From Thiofilum flexile DSM 14609 (GTDB lineage Bacteria > Pseudomonadota > Gammaproteobacteria > Thiotrichales > Thiotrichaceae): a stretch of 64,000 bases of DNA. A program made the position numbers and the translations under genes. The notes under the pieces were generated by a model. It was not told the origin of the DNA. It was given only the letters and a program-made list of their open reading frames with translations, and searched no databases. The stretch is taken from NCBI RefSeq assembly GCF_000380185.1, contig NZ_KB904817.1, positions 43,801 through 107,800 of the forward strand, in the 5' to 3' direction. Below, piece after piece: positions 19,786-28,132 of this stretch (position 1 is its first letter; every line of letters begins with the position of its first letter).

Positions 19786-20388
19786 ATGCTCAAAATAGGT
19801 TTGACAGGTGGGATTGGCTGCGGCAAAAGCGCCGCAGTTAGTCGGTTTAGGTTGCATGGTGTCCCTATCGTGGATGCCGACCTTATTGCTCGTCAGGTTG
19901 TAGCCATTGGGGAACCTGCGTTAGCATCCATAGCCAATACCTTTGGTGCTGATATCTTGACTCCTGAGGGAGCTTTAGACCGAGCTAAGTTGCGGCAAAG
20001 AGTCTTTGCAGATACCCAACAGTTAGAACGACTAGAAGCTATTTTGCACCCGATTATTCGTGAGCGTATTCAACAAGCCGTCTTAAGCTATAAAAATGCT
20101 CCATATGTGTTAATTGATATTCCACTCCTGATCGAAAAGGGTTATAAAAGCCTGTGTGATGAGGTAGTGGTGATTGATTGTTTACCAGAACAACAAATAG
20201 CTCGCGTGTTGCAGCGGGATCAGACTACAGAAATCCTCGTGAATCAAATCATGCAAACACAAGTTACGCGTGAGGTACGTCTACAGCATGCTACCTATGT
20301 ATTGGATAATACCCATACCATAGAGCATTTGTATCAAGCTGTTGATGATTTACATGCCAAGTTGCTTAACATTGCCCAAACTCGCTAA
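19786..20388 (+). CDS. coaE: Dephospho-CoA kinase
   Basis: 200 residues with the P-loop GLTGGIGCGKSAAVSRF at the N-terminus and the VVDADLIARQ-type motif (here VDADLIARQV). It performs the last step of coenzyme A synthesis, phosphorylating the ribose 3' hydroxyl. The ATG has a poor ribosome binding site. It is followed by zapD, the standard gammaproteobacterial order. Confidence 0.96.
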   Translation: MLKIGLTGGIGCGKSAAVSRFRLHGVPIVDADLIARQVVAIGEPALASIANTFGADILTPEGALDRAKLRQRVFADTQQLERLEAILHPIIRERIQQAVLSYKNAPYVLIDIPLLIEKGYKSLCDEVVVIDCLPEQQIARVLQRDQTTEILVNQIMQTQVTREVRLQHATYVLDNTHTIEHLYQAVDDLHAKLLNIAQTR

Positions 20389-20463
20389 CTATACGGTGTT
20401 AATAGGATAGGGATGATGTTGGATTGAAGTTGGCGCCTACATAAAAGGCAACAGAGCACTGTT

Positions 20464-21234
20464 ATGATTATTTATGAACAACCTTTGACTGAAAAGATTC
20501 GTCTCTTCTTAAGACTAGAATCCCTAGTAAAGCGTTATCGCTATCATGTGCGTGATCCGAATACAGCAGCACCAGAAGATTCATTAGTAGCACTATTAGT
20601 ATTGTTGGATCTGTATAGCCTATCTGCTCGTGTCGATCTTAAAAGTGAGGTACTAAAAGAGCTGGATCGAATTGGCGTTGTAGCTAAGCAAACCTATAGC
20701 ACCGAGGAAGGTGCCAATACGCTAGCAGTGATCTCAAATCAATTACAACAACATGCAGCCGCGTTATATGCCTTGCCCAGCTCACTAGGTAGTCATCTGC
20801 GGGATCATGCCTTTTTTAGCAATCTACGCCAGCGTGCAGCCCTTCCGGGGGGGTTGAATGGGTTTGATAGTCCAGTACTGCATTTTTGGTATCAACGTCC
20901 CATTGAAACCCGTATGGCGAATCTAGAAGCCTGGTCTAAGCCTTATCAAGTCGCAGCGGATGCCTTGACCTTTGCCTTAGACCTGATTCGTAATTGTTGT
21001 GATACCACCGAAGTGATAGCCAAAGATGGCTTTTTTCAGATGGTATTGGACAGTCGTAAGCCCTATCAGTTATTGCAGATTATGCTACCGAGTGAAGAGC
21101 GCTATTACCCTGAAATCAGTGCGGGTAAACAACGCTTTTCCTTACGCTTTCTAGATAGCGAGGAAATCGGCGAACGCAGTAAGCAACAATCTAGTCATGA
21201 TATCGTTTTCTATCTAAAACTATGTAATTTTTAG
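20464..21234 (+). CDS. zapD: Cell division protein ZapD
   Basis: 256 residues beginning with the family block YEQPLTEKIRLFLRLE and containing LVALLVLLDLYSLSARVDLK split blocks. ZapD binds the FtsZ C-terminal tail and bundles FtsZ protofilaments at the division site. It lies between coaE and a DUF1244 gene. In E. coli the next gene is yacG (gyrase inhibitor), which is missing here. Confidence 0.94.
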   Translation: MIIYEQPLTEKIRLFLRLESLVKRYRYHVRDPNTAAPEDSLVALLVLLDLYSLSARVDLKSEVLKELDRIGVVAKQTYSTEEGANTLAVISNQLQQHAAALYALPSSLGSHLRDHAFFSNLRQRAALPGGLNGFDSPVLHFWYQRPIETRMANLEAWSKPYQVAADALTFALDLIRNCCDTTEVIAKDGFFQMVLDSRKPYQLLQIMLPSEERYYPEISAGKQRFSLRFLDSEEIGERSKQQSSHDIVFYLKLCNF

Positions 21235-21244
21235 GGTCTAGGTA

Positions 21245-21550
21245 ATGGATGAGCAAACCCAGTTAGAGTTAGAAGCAGCGGCGTGGCGTAAGCTAGTCAG
21301 CCATTTGCAAAAACGCACGGATGTACAAAATATCGACTTAATGAATTTAGCCGGATTTTGCCGTAATTGTATGGCGAAGTGGTATGCAGGAGCCGCACAA
21401 GAGCGTGATCTGGCCTTAGATTATGAGCAAGCACGTGCCATTATTTACGGTATGCCTTATGCCGAATGGAAGTCGTTATATCAACAAGAAGCAACGTCTG
21501 AGCAGACCGCACAATTTAACGCCATTACACCCGAGCAAATGACGCACTAG
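21245..21550 (+). CDS. DUF1244 family protein
   Basis: 101 residues. The block RTDVQNIDLMNLAGFCRNC followed by MAKWY marks the DUF1244 family, whose function is unknown. Two Cys in FCRNC could bind a metal, but that is a guess. It follows zapD by 10 bases with TAGGTAATG context and probably shares its transcript. It occupies the slot where yacG usually follows zapD. Confidence 0.8.
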   Translation: MDEQTQLELEAAAWRKLVSHLQKRTDVQNIDLMNLAGFCRNCMAKWYAGAAQERDLALDYEQARAIIYGMPYAEWKSLYQQEATSEQTAQFNAITPEQMTH

Positions 21551-21612
21551 TTTTTCTAATCTAGCCTATGCTTTAAGCGTTACAAGGGAAGCTGAGGCTA
21601 TTACACCCTTAA

Positions 21613-21651
21613 AAAGCGTAATTGCTTGCGGTTACGGTAGAGTTACGCTTT
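21613..21651 (+). terminator. Stem-loop between the DUF1244 gene and xseB
   Basis: AAAGCGTAA at 21613-21621 pairs with TTACGCTTT at 21643-21651 around a 21-base loop. No long T-run follows. It may end the coaE-zapD transcript weakly. Confidence 0.35.
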
Positions 21652-21689
21652 ACTAGATAGATTTACTGGAGAGTCGTGGCTAAGACGTA

Positions 21690-21938
21690 ATGGCTAAAGC
21701 AAAAACTAATCCTACTCCCTCGTTTGAAGAGGCACTTTTGGCGTTGGAGCAACTGGTACACACTATGGAGGAGGGCAGTCTGTCTTTAGATGAGGCACTG
21801 TTAGCCTATGAAAAAGGGGTACAGTTAACTCGTCTTTGCCAAGCATCACTGTCTCAAGCCGAACAGCGGGTGAGGGTAGTGCAACAAGATGGAACCGAAA
21901 ACCTCTTAGCAGAGTTACCAGAGGGGCTAGCAGGATGA
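21690..21938 (+). CDS. xseB: Exodeoxyribonuclease VII small subunit
   Basis: 82 residues with the family pattern SFEEALLALEQLVHTMEEG and SLDEALLAYEKGV. The small subunits decorate the XseA catalytic subunit of exonuclease VII, which degrades single-stranded DNA. It overlaps ispA by four bases (ATGA), the common xseB-ispA-dxs arrangement. xseA is not in the window. Confidence 0.94.
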   Translation: MAKAKTNPTPSFEEALLALEQLVHTMEEGSLSLDEALLAYEKGVQLTRLCQASLSQAEQRVRVVQQDGTENLLAELPEGLAG

Positions 21939-22819
21939 TACTCAGCCCACAATTAATGACCTATCAGCAACGTATTGAGCCAGTGCTTGATCGTGTCCTC
22001 CCCACTAGTCATACTATACCCAGTCGTCTCCATGAAGCGATGCGTTATGCCGTACTCAATGGTGGCAAGCGTATGAGACCGATGCTGGTGTATGCAACCG
22101 GACAAGCCTTAGGGCAAGACCTTGAATACCTTGATCATGCTGCTGCGGCGATTGAATTGATTCATGTCTATTCGTTAATTCATGATGATTTACCCGCGAT
22201 GGATAATGATGATTTACGCCGTGGTAAACCGACTTGTCATCGTGCCTATGATGAGGCTACCGCTATCTTAGCGGCGGATGCATTACAAGCGCTTGCTTTT
22301 GAACTACTCACCTATGCCCAGCCTACTATTAGTGCTGCCCAGCAGTTATTTATGTTACGGCTATTAGCACAAGCGGCAGGTTCACAGGGCATGGTAGGTG
22401 GACAAGCCATTGATTTAGCTGCGGTAGGTAAGGTACTCACTGAGGGTGAGTTAGAGACCATGCATCGCTATAAAACAGGGGCTTTAATTCGAGCCAGTGT
22501 AGGGCTAGGTGCTCAAGCAGCGGGCTGTTCAGAAACACAAAGAGATGCTTTATATCACTACGCTGCTTGTATTGGTTTAGCCTTTCAAGTACAGGATGAT
22601 ATTTTGGATATTGAAAGTGATACGGTGACCTTAGGTAAAACCCAAGGTGCAGATCTAATGGCTAATAAACCGACTTATCCTTCGATTATGGGTATGGCAG
22701 CGGCTAAGCAAAAACTCATCCTATTGCACAATCAAGCACTAGAGGCCTTAGCTGATTTTGATGAACGTGCAGACTCTCTACGCGAAATCGCCAAATTTAC
22801 GGTAAAACGTGCACACTAA
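21935..22819 (+). CDS. ispA: Farnesyl diphosphate synthase (geranyltranstransferase)
   Basis: 294 residues from the ATG at 21935, which overlaps the xseB stop and has AGCAGG upstream; the frame is open further 5' only as a shadow of xseB. First Asp-rich motif in LIHDDLPAMDNDDLRRG, second in FQVQDDILDIESD. It condenses isopentenyl diphosphate with dimethylallyl and geranyl diphosphates to make farnesyl diphosphate for quinones and undecaprenyl lipid. Coupled to xseB and followed by dxs, which supplies its precursors. Confidence 0.96.
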   Translation: MILSPQLMTYQQRIEPVLDRVLPTSHTIPSRLHEAMRYAVLNGGKRMRPMLVYATGQALGQDLEYLDHAAAAIELIHVYSLIHDDLPAMDNDDLRRGKPTCHRAYDEATAILAADALQALAFELLTYAQPTISAAQQLFMLRLLAQAAGSQGMVGGQAIDLAAVGKVLTEGELETMHRYKTGALIRASVGLGAQAAGCSETQRDALYHYAACIGLAFQVQDDILDIESDTVTLGKTQGADLMANKPTYPSIMGMAAAKQKLILLHNQALEALADFDERADSLREIAKFTVKRAH

Positions 22820-22930
22820 AACTGCACATTGATCGTTGTATACTGACGCTAGGGCATTATCTACGCCCACTAATAACAACAGACACTGTACCCGAGTCCT
22901 TATGGATGGGTTTGTAGGAGAAGCAGTCCG

Positions 22931-24817
22931 ATGCTAGAAGCAATTCATTATCCAGCCGATTTACGGCAACTGGCTATCACTGACTTACCCACAGTGTGTA
23001 CTGAGCTGCGCCAATTTTTATTAGATACTGTGTCTTCCGCCGGTGGGCATTTCTCCTCTAACTTAGGCACCGTGGAGCTGGCGGTTGCGTTGCATTATGT
23101 GTTTAATACCCCCGAAGATCGCTTGGTGTGGGATGTTGGGCATCAGGCTTATCCACATAAAATCCTCACCGGACGCCGCGAAGAAATGCTGAGTATTCGG
23201 CAAAAAGACGGACTATCCGGTTTTCCAAAGCGCACCGAAAGCCCTTATGACACCTTTGGAGTGGGACACTCTAGTACCTCGATTAGCGCTGCTTTAGGTA
23301 TGGCATTAGCCGCCCAAGCTAAAGGATTAGATTCTCAGGCTATAGCCGTAATTGGTGATGGTGCCATGACCGCTGGGATGGCCTATGAAGCACTCAACCA
23401 TGCAGGTGATTTAGACGCTAATTTATTAGTCGTGCTCAATGATAATGAGATGTCTATCTCCCCTAATGTAGGAGCATTGCATAAGTATTTAACGCGCCTA
23501 CTATCAGGGCCTATGTATGCGAGTGTGCGCGAAAATGGCAAAAAAGTACTCTCTAGTAGTCGCTCCCTATCACGCTTAGCCAAGCTCACCGAAGAACACA
23601 TGAAAGGCATGGTCATGCCTAGCACTTGGTTTGAGGAAATGGGCTTTCATTATTATGGCCCCATGGATGGGCATGATGTGACTGAAATGGTCAGCGTATT
23701 GCAAAACCTCAAACAAATTAAAGGCCCCCGCCTCCTGCATGTGATTACCCAAAAGGGTAAGGGCTATGAACCGGCTGAAAATGATCCTTGTATGTATCAT
23801 GGGGTCTCGCCTTTTGATCTCGATAAAGGAATCAGCACGCTAGCCAAAAAAAGCACGCCTACCTATACCCAAGTATTTAGCGAATGGTTATGTGATATGG
23901 CGGCTCAAGATGAGCGTCTTATGGCGATTACACCCGCCATGTGTGAAGGGTCAGGTTTGGTACGTTTTGCTAAAGAGTATCCAGAGCGTTACTTTGATGT
24001 AGGGATTGCTGAGCAACATGCGGTGACGGTTGCGGCGGGTATGGCCTGTGAGGGCTTAAAGCCGGTAGTAGCGATTTACTCTACCTTTTTGCAACGGGCT
24101 TACGATCAGCTTCTTCATGATGTTGCGATTCAAAATCTGCCCGTTGTCTTTGCGATTGATCGAGCAGGTTTAGTGGGGGCGGATGGTGCTACCCACTCAG
24201 GTAATTATGATTTGTCGTATCTACGCTGTGTGCCGAATATGGTGATTATGGCACCGACCGATGAAAATGAGTGTCGGCAAATGCTTTATACCGCCTTTAA
24301 ACAAAATGTACCCACCGCAGTACGCTATCCACGCGGTAAGGGTGTGGGGATTACACCTAATCCTACTATGACCGAGTATGAGCTAGGTAAAGGTGAAGTA
24401 TTGCGTAAGGGTAAGCGCATAGCACTCTTATTATTCGGTTCTTTATTAGCGGATGCACGTTTGGCAGCGGATGAATTAGATGCCACTTTAGTCAATATGC
24501 GCTTTGTAAAACCACTGGATGAGGCTCTGATTCAAACCTTAGCACAAACCCATGAGTTGTTGGTGACACTAGAGGATAATGCAGTTATGGGTGGTGCCGG
24601 TAGTGGAGTAAATGAGTATCTGGCTCAAGCGGGTATTACTATTCCGGTCTTAAATATCGGTATTCCTGATGATTATATTGAGCATGCTTTACGGGAAGAG
24701 CAGTTGGCTTTATGTGGTTTGGATGCCGTGAGTTTAGTTCAGCGTATTCGTGAGCATGCTTTGAAAGTATTACCCTTACAAGAGCTGGTGGCAATCGTGC
24801 CTAAGGTGGTAGCTTAA
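22931..24817 (+). CDS. dxs: 1-Deoxy-D-xylulose-5-phosphate synthase
   Basis: 628 residues, the usual length. Thiamine diphosphate motif [18 protein letters not shown] with the distal NDNEMSIS; the second domain has [17 protein letters not shown] with the catalytic Glu. It makes the first intermediate of the methylerythritol phosphate isoprenoid pathway from pyruvate and glyceraldehyde 3-phosphate. It lies 111 bases after ispA with TAGGAGAAG upstream of the ATG. Confidence 0.97.
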   Translation: MLEAIHYPADLRQLAITDLPTVCTELRQFLLDTVSSAGGHFSSNLGTVELAVALHYVFNTPEDRLVWDVGHQAYPHKILTGRREEMLSIRQKDGLSGFPKRTESPYDTFGVGHSSTSISAALGMALAAQAKGLDSQAIAVIGDGAMTAGMAYEALNHAGDLDANLLVVLNDNEMSISPNVGALHKYLTRLLSGPMYASVRENGKKVLSSSRSLSRLAKLTEEHMKGMVMPSTWFEEMGFHYYGPMDGHDVTEMVSVLQNLKQIKGPRLLHVITQKGKGYEPAENDPCMYHGVSPFDLDKGISTLAKKSTPTYTQVFSEWLCDMAAQDERLMAITPAMCEGSGLVRFAKEYPERYFDVGIAEQHAVTVAAGMACEGLKPVVAIYSTFLQRAYDQLLHDVAIQNLPVVFAIDRAGLVGADGATHSGNYDLSYLRCVPNMVIMAPTDENECRQMLYTAFKQNVPTAVRYPRGKGVGITPNPTMTEYELGKGEVLRKGKRIALLLFGSLLADARLAADELDATLVNMRFVKPLDEALIQTLAQTHELLVTLEDNAVMGGAGSGVNEYLAQAGITIPVLNIGIPDDYIEHALREEQLALCGLDAVSLVQRIREHALKVLPLQELVAIVPKVVA

Positions 24818-24828
24818 GCAGTTGAGCC

Positions 24829-24853
24829 AGAGGCTGTTAAAAAAACAGCCTCT
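24829..24853. terminator. Stem-loop between convergent dxs and IalB-like gene
   Basis: AGAGGCTGTT at 24829-24838 pairs perfectly with AACAGCCTCT at 24844-24853 around five A residues. There is no strong T-run on either side, but its place between two convergent stops fits a shared terminator. Confidence 0.55.
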
Positions 24854-24864
24854 TGACCCGTGAT

Positions 24865-25362
24865 TTAGCGTAGGGCTTGTAGGCCGCTAGTAACACCTTT
24901 TAAAGAAATAGGTAATAGTATTGGTTTGTTACTCGCTTTAGGAGTAAAGGCTACGACAGCCTTTTTGCCCTTTTTAAACTGAGCGGTCATATTGTCGTCT
25001 AAAGCAAAGCCCGCGCGACAACCCCGTGGTTGACAGTCACCTACAAAGCTCACAGGAGCATTGAGATCCACCTGCAAATGTATGCCTTGGCGCATATCTA
25101 CCCCCGCCGGTAATTCTAGAATAAGCGTGGGATTCTTTTTATTGGGTGCATAGCCTATGACCGTTACCATGAGGGGGTGGTTGCTACCTTCTTTGCTAAC
25201 GGTTTGTTCTAAATAACAGACTGGTTTACCCGCTTGAGTGGTTTGGCAATTGCCACCCCAATCACCAAAACGTGCCCCCTGAACAGTCCCGGCAGCTAGC
25301 GCTGCATCGCTTAATAGAGAAAATGCCGTAACTAGCATAAGAGAGGTAAGTCTAGATGACAT
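24865..25362 (-). CDS. IalB-like secreted protein
   Basis: 165 residues from the ATG at 25362, chosen because AAGGAG lies just upstream and a signal peptide follows at once (MSSRLTSLMLVTAFSLLS, cleavage near ALA-AGT). An earlier in-frame start would add 15 residues in front of the signal. The mature part has the pattern FGDWGGNCQT, CYLEQTVSK and a paired CQPRGCRAGF, as in the invasion-associated locus B family. Function in non-pathogens is unknown. Monocistronic by context. Confidence 0.8.
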   Translation of the reverse strand: MSSRLTSLMLVTAFSLLSDAALAAGTVQGARFGDWGGNCQTTQAGKPVCYLEQTVSKEGSNHPLMVTVIGYAPNKKNPTLILELPAGVDMRQGIHLQVDLNAPVSFVGDCQPRGCRAGFALDDNMTAQFKKGKKAVVAFTPKASNKPILLPISLKGVTSGLQALR

Positions 25363-25532
25363 CCTGATCTCCTTAGTTAGAGTGAATTGAGTGTCAGAGT
25401 TTAACATGAGCTGCCGAGAAAAATAGCACTACAATCGCAATCCAGCGCGATAGGTGCAGCTTTAGAGTGAGCATGGCAGAATACTGCCGCTAAATTCAAG
25501 CAAGCTTTTAAGTGGATAAATAGGGTTATTGT

Positions 25533-26192
25533 ATGATAAACGAACCCACCTATAACCCTCCTGCGGGGTTTGAGGTGTTATACGCCGATGAGGCTTTGGT
25601 GGTGGTTAATAAACCGGCTGGATTGCTGTCCGTACCGGGTAGTGTCGCTGAACGGGCGGACTGTATGATTACCCGCGCTCAGACTTTATACCCTGATGCG
25701 CTAATCGTGCATCGTTTGGATATGAGTACTTCCGGTATTTTAGTATTAGCACGCGGAAAGGCGATTCATCGTACGTTGAGTATTGCTTTTGCCGAGCGTT
25801 TAGTTGAAAAGCGTTATATTGCAGTAGTGGATGGTAAGCTCGCTAAAACTAAGGGGGAAATCGATCTGCCCTTAATTGCTGACTGGCCTAATAGGCCTAA
25901 GCAAAAGGTCGATTTTGAGTTAGGTAAGCCCTCACTGACCCGTTATAAAGTTTTGGCTTATGATGATGAGTTAAATGCGACACGGGTAGAGCTAGAGCCA
26001 GTGACGGGGCGCTCGCATCAATTACGAGTACATTTATTGAGTATTGGGCATATTATTTTAGGTGATGATTTATATGCACCCGACTCTATTCGCCTCAAAG
26101 CCCCACGGCTATTATTACATGCGAGCTTTATTCGTTTGTCACATCCCATTACCCATGAACGTTTAAGTTTTAATTGTCTCGCCCCCTTTTAG
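25533..26192 (+). CDS. rluA: RluA-family pseudouridine synthase
   Basis: 219 residues, the same length as E. coli RluA. Catalytic block IVHRLDMSTSGILVLARG contains the active Asp (HRLD). The block VTGRSHQLRVHL is also present. No S4 domain precedes it, consistent with RluA, which modifies 23S U746 and tRNA U32. Related short RluC/D-like enzymes are possible, so the gene name is likely but not certain. It is divergent from the IalB-like gene. Confidence 0.8.
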   Translation: MINEPTYNPPAGFEVLYADEALVVVNKPAGLLSVPGSVAERADCMITRAQTLYPDALIVHRLDMSTSGILVLARGKAIHRTLSIAFAERLVEKRYIAVVDGKLAKTKGEIDLPLIADWPNRPKQKVDFELGKPSLTRYKVLAYDDELNATRVELEPVTGRSHQLRVHLLSIGHIILGDDLYAPDSIRLKAPRLLLHASFIRLSHPITHERLSFNCLAPF

Positions 26193-26217
26193 TTTGCCGT
26201 TAATAAGGATTATTGGA

Positions 26218-27405
26218 ATGCAGCATCCTGCGCATTGGTCGGCTTTTGGCCTAGTTTTAAGTTGCTTTTTGGCGCTAGGTTTATTATTTGGGGCTTGGCA
26301 AGTTATGATTACTGACTTGCAACAAGCTTTGAACTTATCCCCTAGTGCTTTTGGTTTGGCTTTGACCTGTGGGGTATTAGGCTCTTTACCCGCTATGTTT
26401 TTGACAGGAGGTCTTGCGGATAAATTTGGCGCACGACGCGTGATGGCGATTAGTTGCTTACTAATGGCTATTGTCGTGGCTCAACTATATTGGGTGGATC
26501 ACTATATTATTTTGATTGTAGTCATTTTTTTGCTGTTAGGTAGTGCTGGAGCCTTAGATGTTGCTATTAATGCCGCAGCGGTCAATTACGAACAGCGCAC
26601 CTCACAGCAGGCAATGGGGTTTTTTCATGCTGGATATAGTGGAGGAGCTGCTGCATCAGCGTTAGTAACGGGGTATTTATTATCTATTTCAGTCCCTTTT
26701 CGCTCGATTTATCTGTGGGTTGCGATAGTAGTGGGGCTGGTTGGGTTAGTCGTCTTATGGGCTAAACCCTTAGATAAACTGGTCAGTCATCCTGTGGAGC
26801 AAACTGATAAAGACGGTGGTAGTACGGTGCAGGGCTTAGGTAGTTTATTCCGTATTCCCTTATTAGTTATTTTGGCGACCATTGTTGGATTAACGTACTT
26901 TTCTGAGGGGACATTAGAGATTTGGTCAGCGGTTTATTTGCGCTTAGCCTTAGATTTACCCGTGTTATTAGGTGCGGCAGGACCTGCTATTTTTCATATT
27001 GCGATGATGTTAGGGCGTTTGACAGCAGGGTGGGTGGCTACTCATTTTAAACGCCGTAATATTTTACTCTTTGGAGGAGTAATGGCGGCTCTTGGTATGT
27101 TTATATCACTGATCACAACCTACCCACCCTTGATCTTATTAGGCTTTTTACTGACTGGCTTAGCATTGGCAGGCATAGTACCTATTGTATTTTCTTTGGC
27201 TGGGGAGGTCGCTCCTGAGCGTTCAGGGCAGGTCATCTCGGTCGTTACCATTATGGGTTATACGGGCTTTTTAGTAGGGCCTGCTTTAATAGGTGGCTTG
27301 GCAGATTGGTTGGGGCTACGGGTGGCGTTATTATTATTGATTGGTGCAGGTATTGGCATACTCCTATTGAGTATTCGCCTAAGACAATACTTACCAACGC
27401 GTTAG
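26218..27405 (+). CDS. MFS transporter
   Basis: 395 residues from the ATG at 26218, chosen because AAGGAT precedes it; a TTG at 26194 is the alternative. Twelve membrane segments are predicted, with the major-facilitator loop GGLADKFGARRVMA between segments 2 and 3 and a similar GRLTAGWVATHFKRRN in the second half. The pattern is nearest to the YbjJ-like branch, substrate unknown. It lies 25 bases after the pseudouridine synthase gene. Confidence 0.85.
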   Translation: MQHPAHWSAFGLVLSCFLALGLLFGAWQVMITDLQQALNLSPSAFGLALTCGVLGSLPAMFLTGGLADKFGARRVMAISCLLMAIVVAQLYWVDHYIILIVVIFLLLGSAGALDVAINAAAVNYEQRTSQQAMGFFHAGYSGGAAASALVTGYLLSISVPFRSIYLWVAIVVGLVGLVVLWAKPLDKLVSHPVEQTDKDGGSTVQGLGSLFRIPLLVILATIVGLTYFSEGTLEIWSAVYLRLALDLPVLLGAAGPAIFHIAMMLGRLTAGWVATHFKRRNILLFGGVMAALGMFISLITTYPPLILLGFLLTGLALAGIVPIVFSLAGEVAPERSGQVISVVTIMGYTGFLVGPALIGGLADWLGLRVALLLLIGAGIGILLLSIRLRQYLPTR

Positions 27406-27408
27406 ATA

Positions 27409-27432
27409 ACAGCGGACAAAGAGATCCGCTGT
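27409..27432. terminator. Stem-loop after the MFS gene
   Basis: ACAGCGGA at 27409-27416 pairs with TCCGCTGT at 27425-27432. It is the first of two stem-loops between convergent genes; no T-run is seen on the plus strand. Confidence 0.4.
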
Positions 27433-27438
27433 AGAAGC

Positions 27439-27474
27439 ATTAGAACTATAGGGTTAAACACTAATAGTTCTAAT
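27439..27474. terminator. Second stem-loop between convergent genes
   Basis: ATTAGAACTAT at 27439-27449 pairs with ATAGTTCTAAT at 27464-27474, the last arm overlapping the stop codon of the minus-strand gene. AT-rich, probably a bidirectional transcript end. Confidence 0.4.
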
Positions 27475-27808
27475 CAATAGGTACAAAAAGGTCGCGTGGT
27501 GTATTGGCCTTAACAGTAAATTCATAGCGCCGTTTTTTCTGATTATCATAAGTTGCAACGGCGGCATAAACGCCCGGTTGCATACCTAGTGTGAATGCAT
27601 GACGGTTTTGCTCTTTTTTTAGCAGCTTGTCTTTGCCATCACGATCAATACGATAGACCTCCCATGTAACCGGCTTAAAGGCGGGTTGATTGGCGATAGT
27701 GGCAATCAAATTAACCTTTTCCTCTACAGGGTTAGCCTGAGTAAATGAGACTAAAGACACAGCACTTATCATAAGAGCCATTACTAAAGGTTTAAATAGA
27801 GTAGACAT
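27470..27808 (-). CDS. Small exported protein, paralog A
   Basis: 112 residues from the ATG at 27808, preceded by GGGAGGGAA. A signal peptide (about 1-25, ending near TQA) is followed by one beta-rich domain with VTWEVYRIDRDG, HAFTLGMQPGVYAAVATYD and a FVPID end. It is clearly related to the protein at 33813-34196, which shares NLI-TI, W-V-R, RH, L-PG-Y and VP-D in the same order. The fold looks like a small beta-sandwich of the kind found in other proteobacterial exported proteins. Function unknown. Confidence 0.75.
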   Translation of the reverse strand: MSTLFKPLVMALMISAVSLVSFTQANPVEEKVNLIATIANQPAFKPVTWEVYRIDRDGKDKLLKKEQNRHAFTLGMQPGVYAAVATYDNQKKRRYEFTVKANTPRDLFVPID

Positions 27809-28132
27809 TATATTTCCCTCCTGGGTGTCGAACATCCTTGTTATTTGCTATGGGCAAATAAGCTACATTAATCCATTGAAAGTTAAGGAGTATTTTGTGC
27901 TATTTCCACTGTATAATTGTAGTGCGTGTCTTTAGAAGTTCCAGTGGTAAAATTATGGAACTTTTATGAAAACTGTTTAAAGTATAGATTTTTTAGTTTT
28001 AGGTGGCTGATTTTATTATATAAAATAGAATGATTCTTGAGGGTTAATCGGTATAGTAGGTTAAAAACTAAATAGTTGAATATTTTTATTTAGCAAATAG
28101 ATTTTTCTGATCAAGCTATTTATTGATAATAA
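27809..28132. other. Intergenic region, AT-rich
   Basis: 324 bases without a gene. The only structure I see is an 8-base inverted repeat, TTATTTGC at 27841-27848 with GCAAATAA at 27854-27861, about 35 bases upstream of the paralog A start, which could be an operator. The part next to the recN stop is AT-rich and featureless. Confidence 0.4.

Noticed and set aside
23149-23157. Perfect DnaA box TTATCCACA
   Set aside because: A single box inside the dxs coding sequence with no neighbours, AT-rich region or DnaA gene; expected by chance.
26194-26217. Upstream TTG start for the MFS gene
   Set aside because: It would place the ribosome binding site inside the gene; ATG 26218 has AAGGAT upstream.
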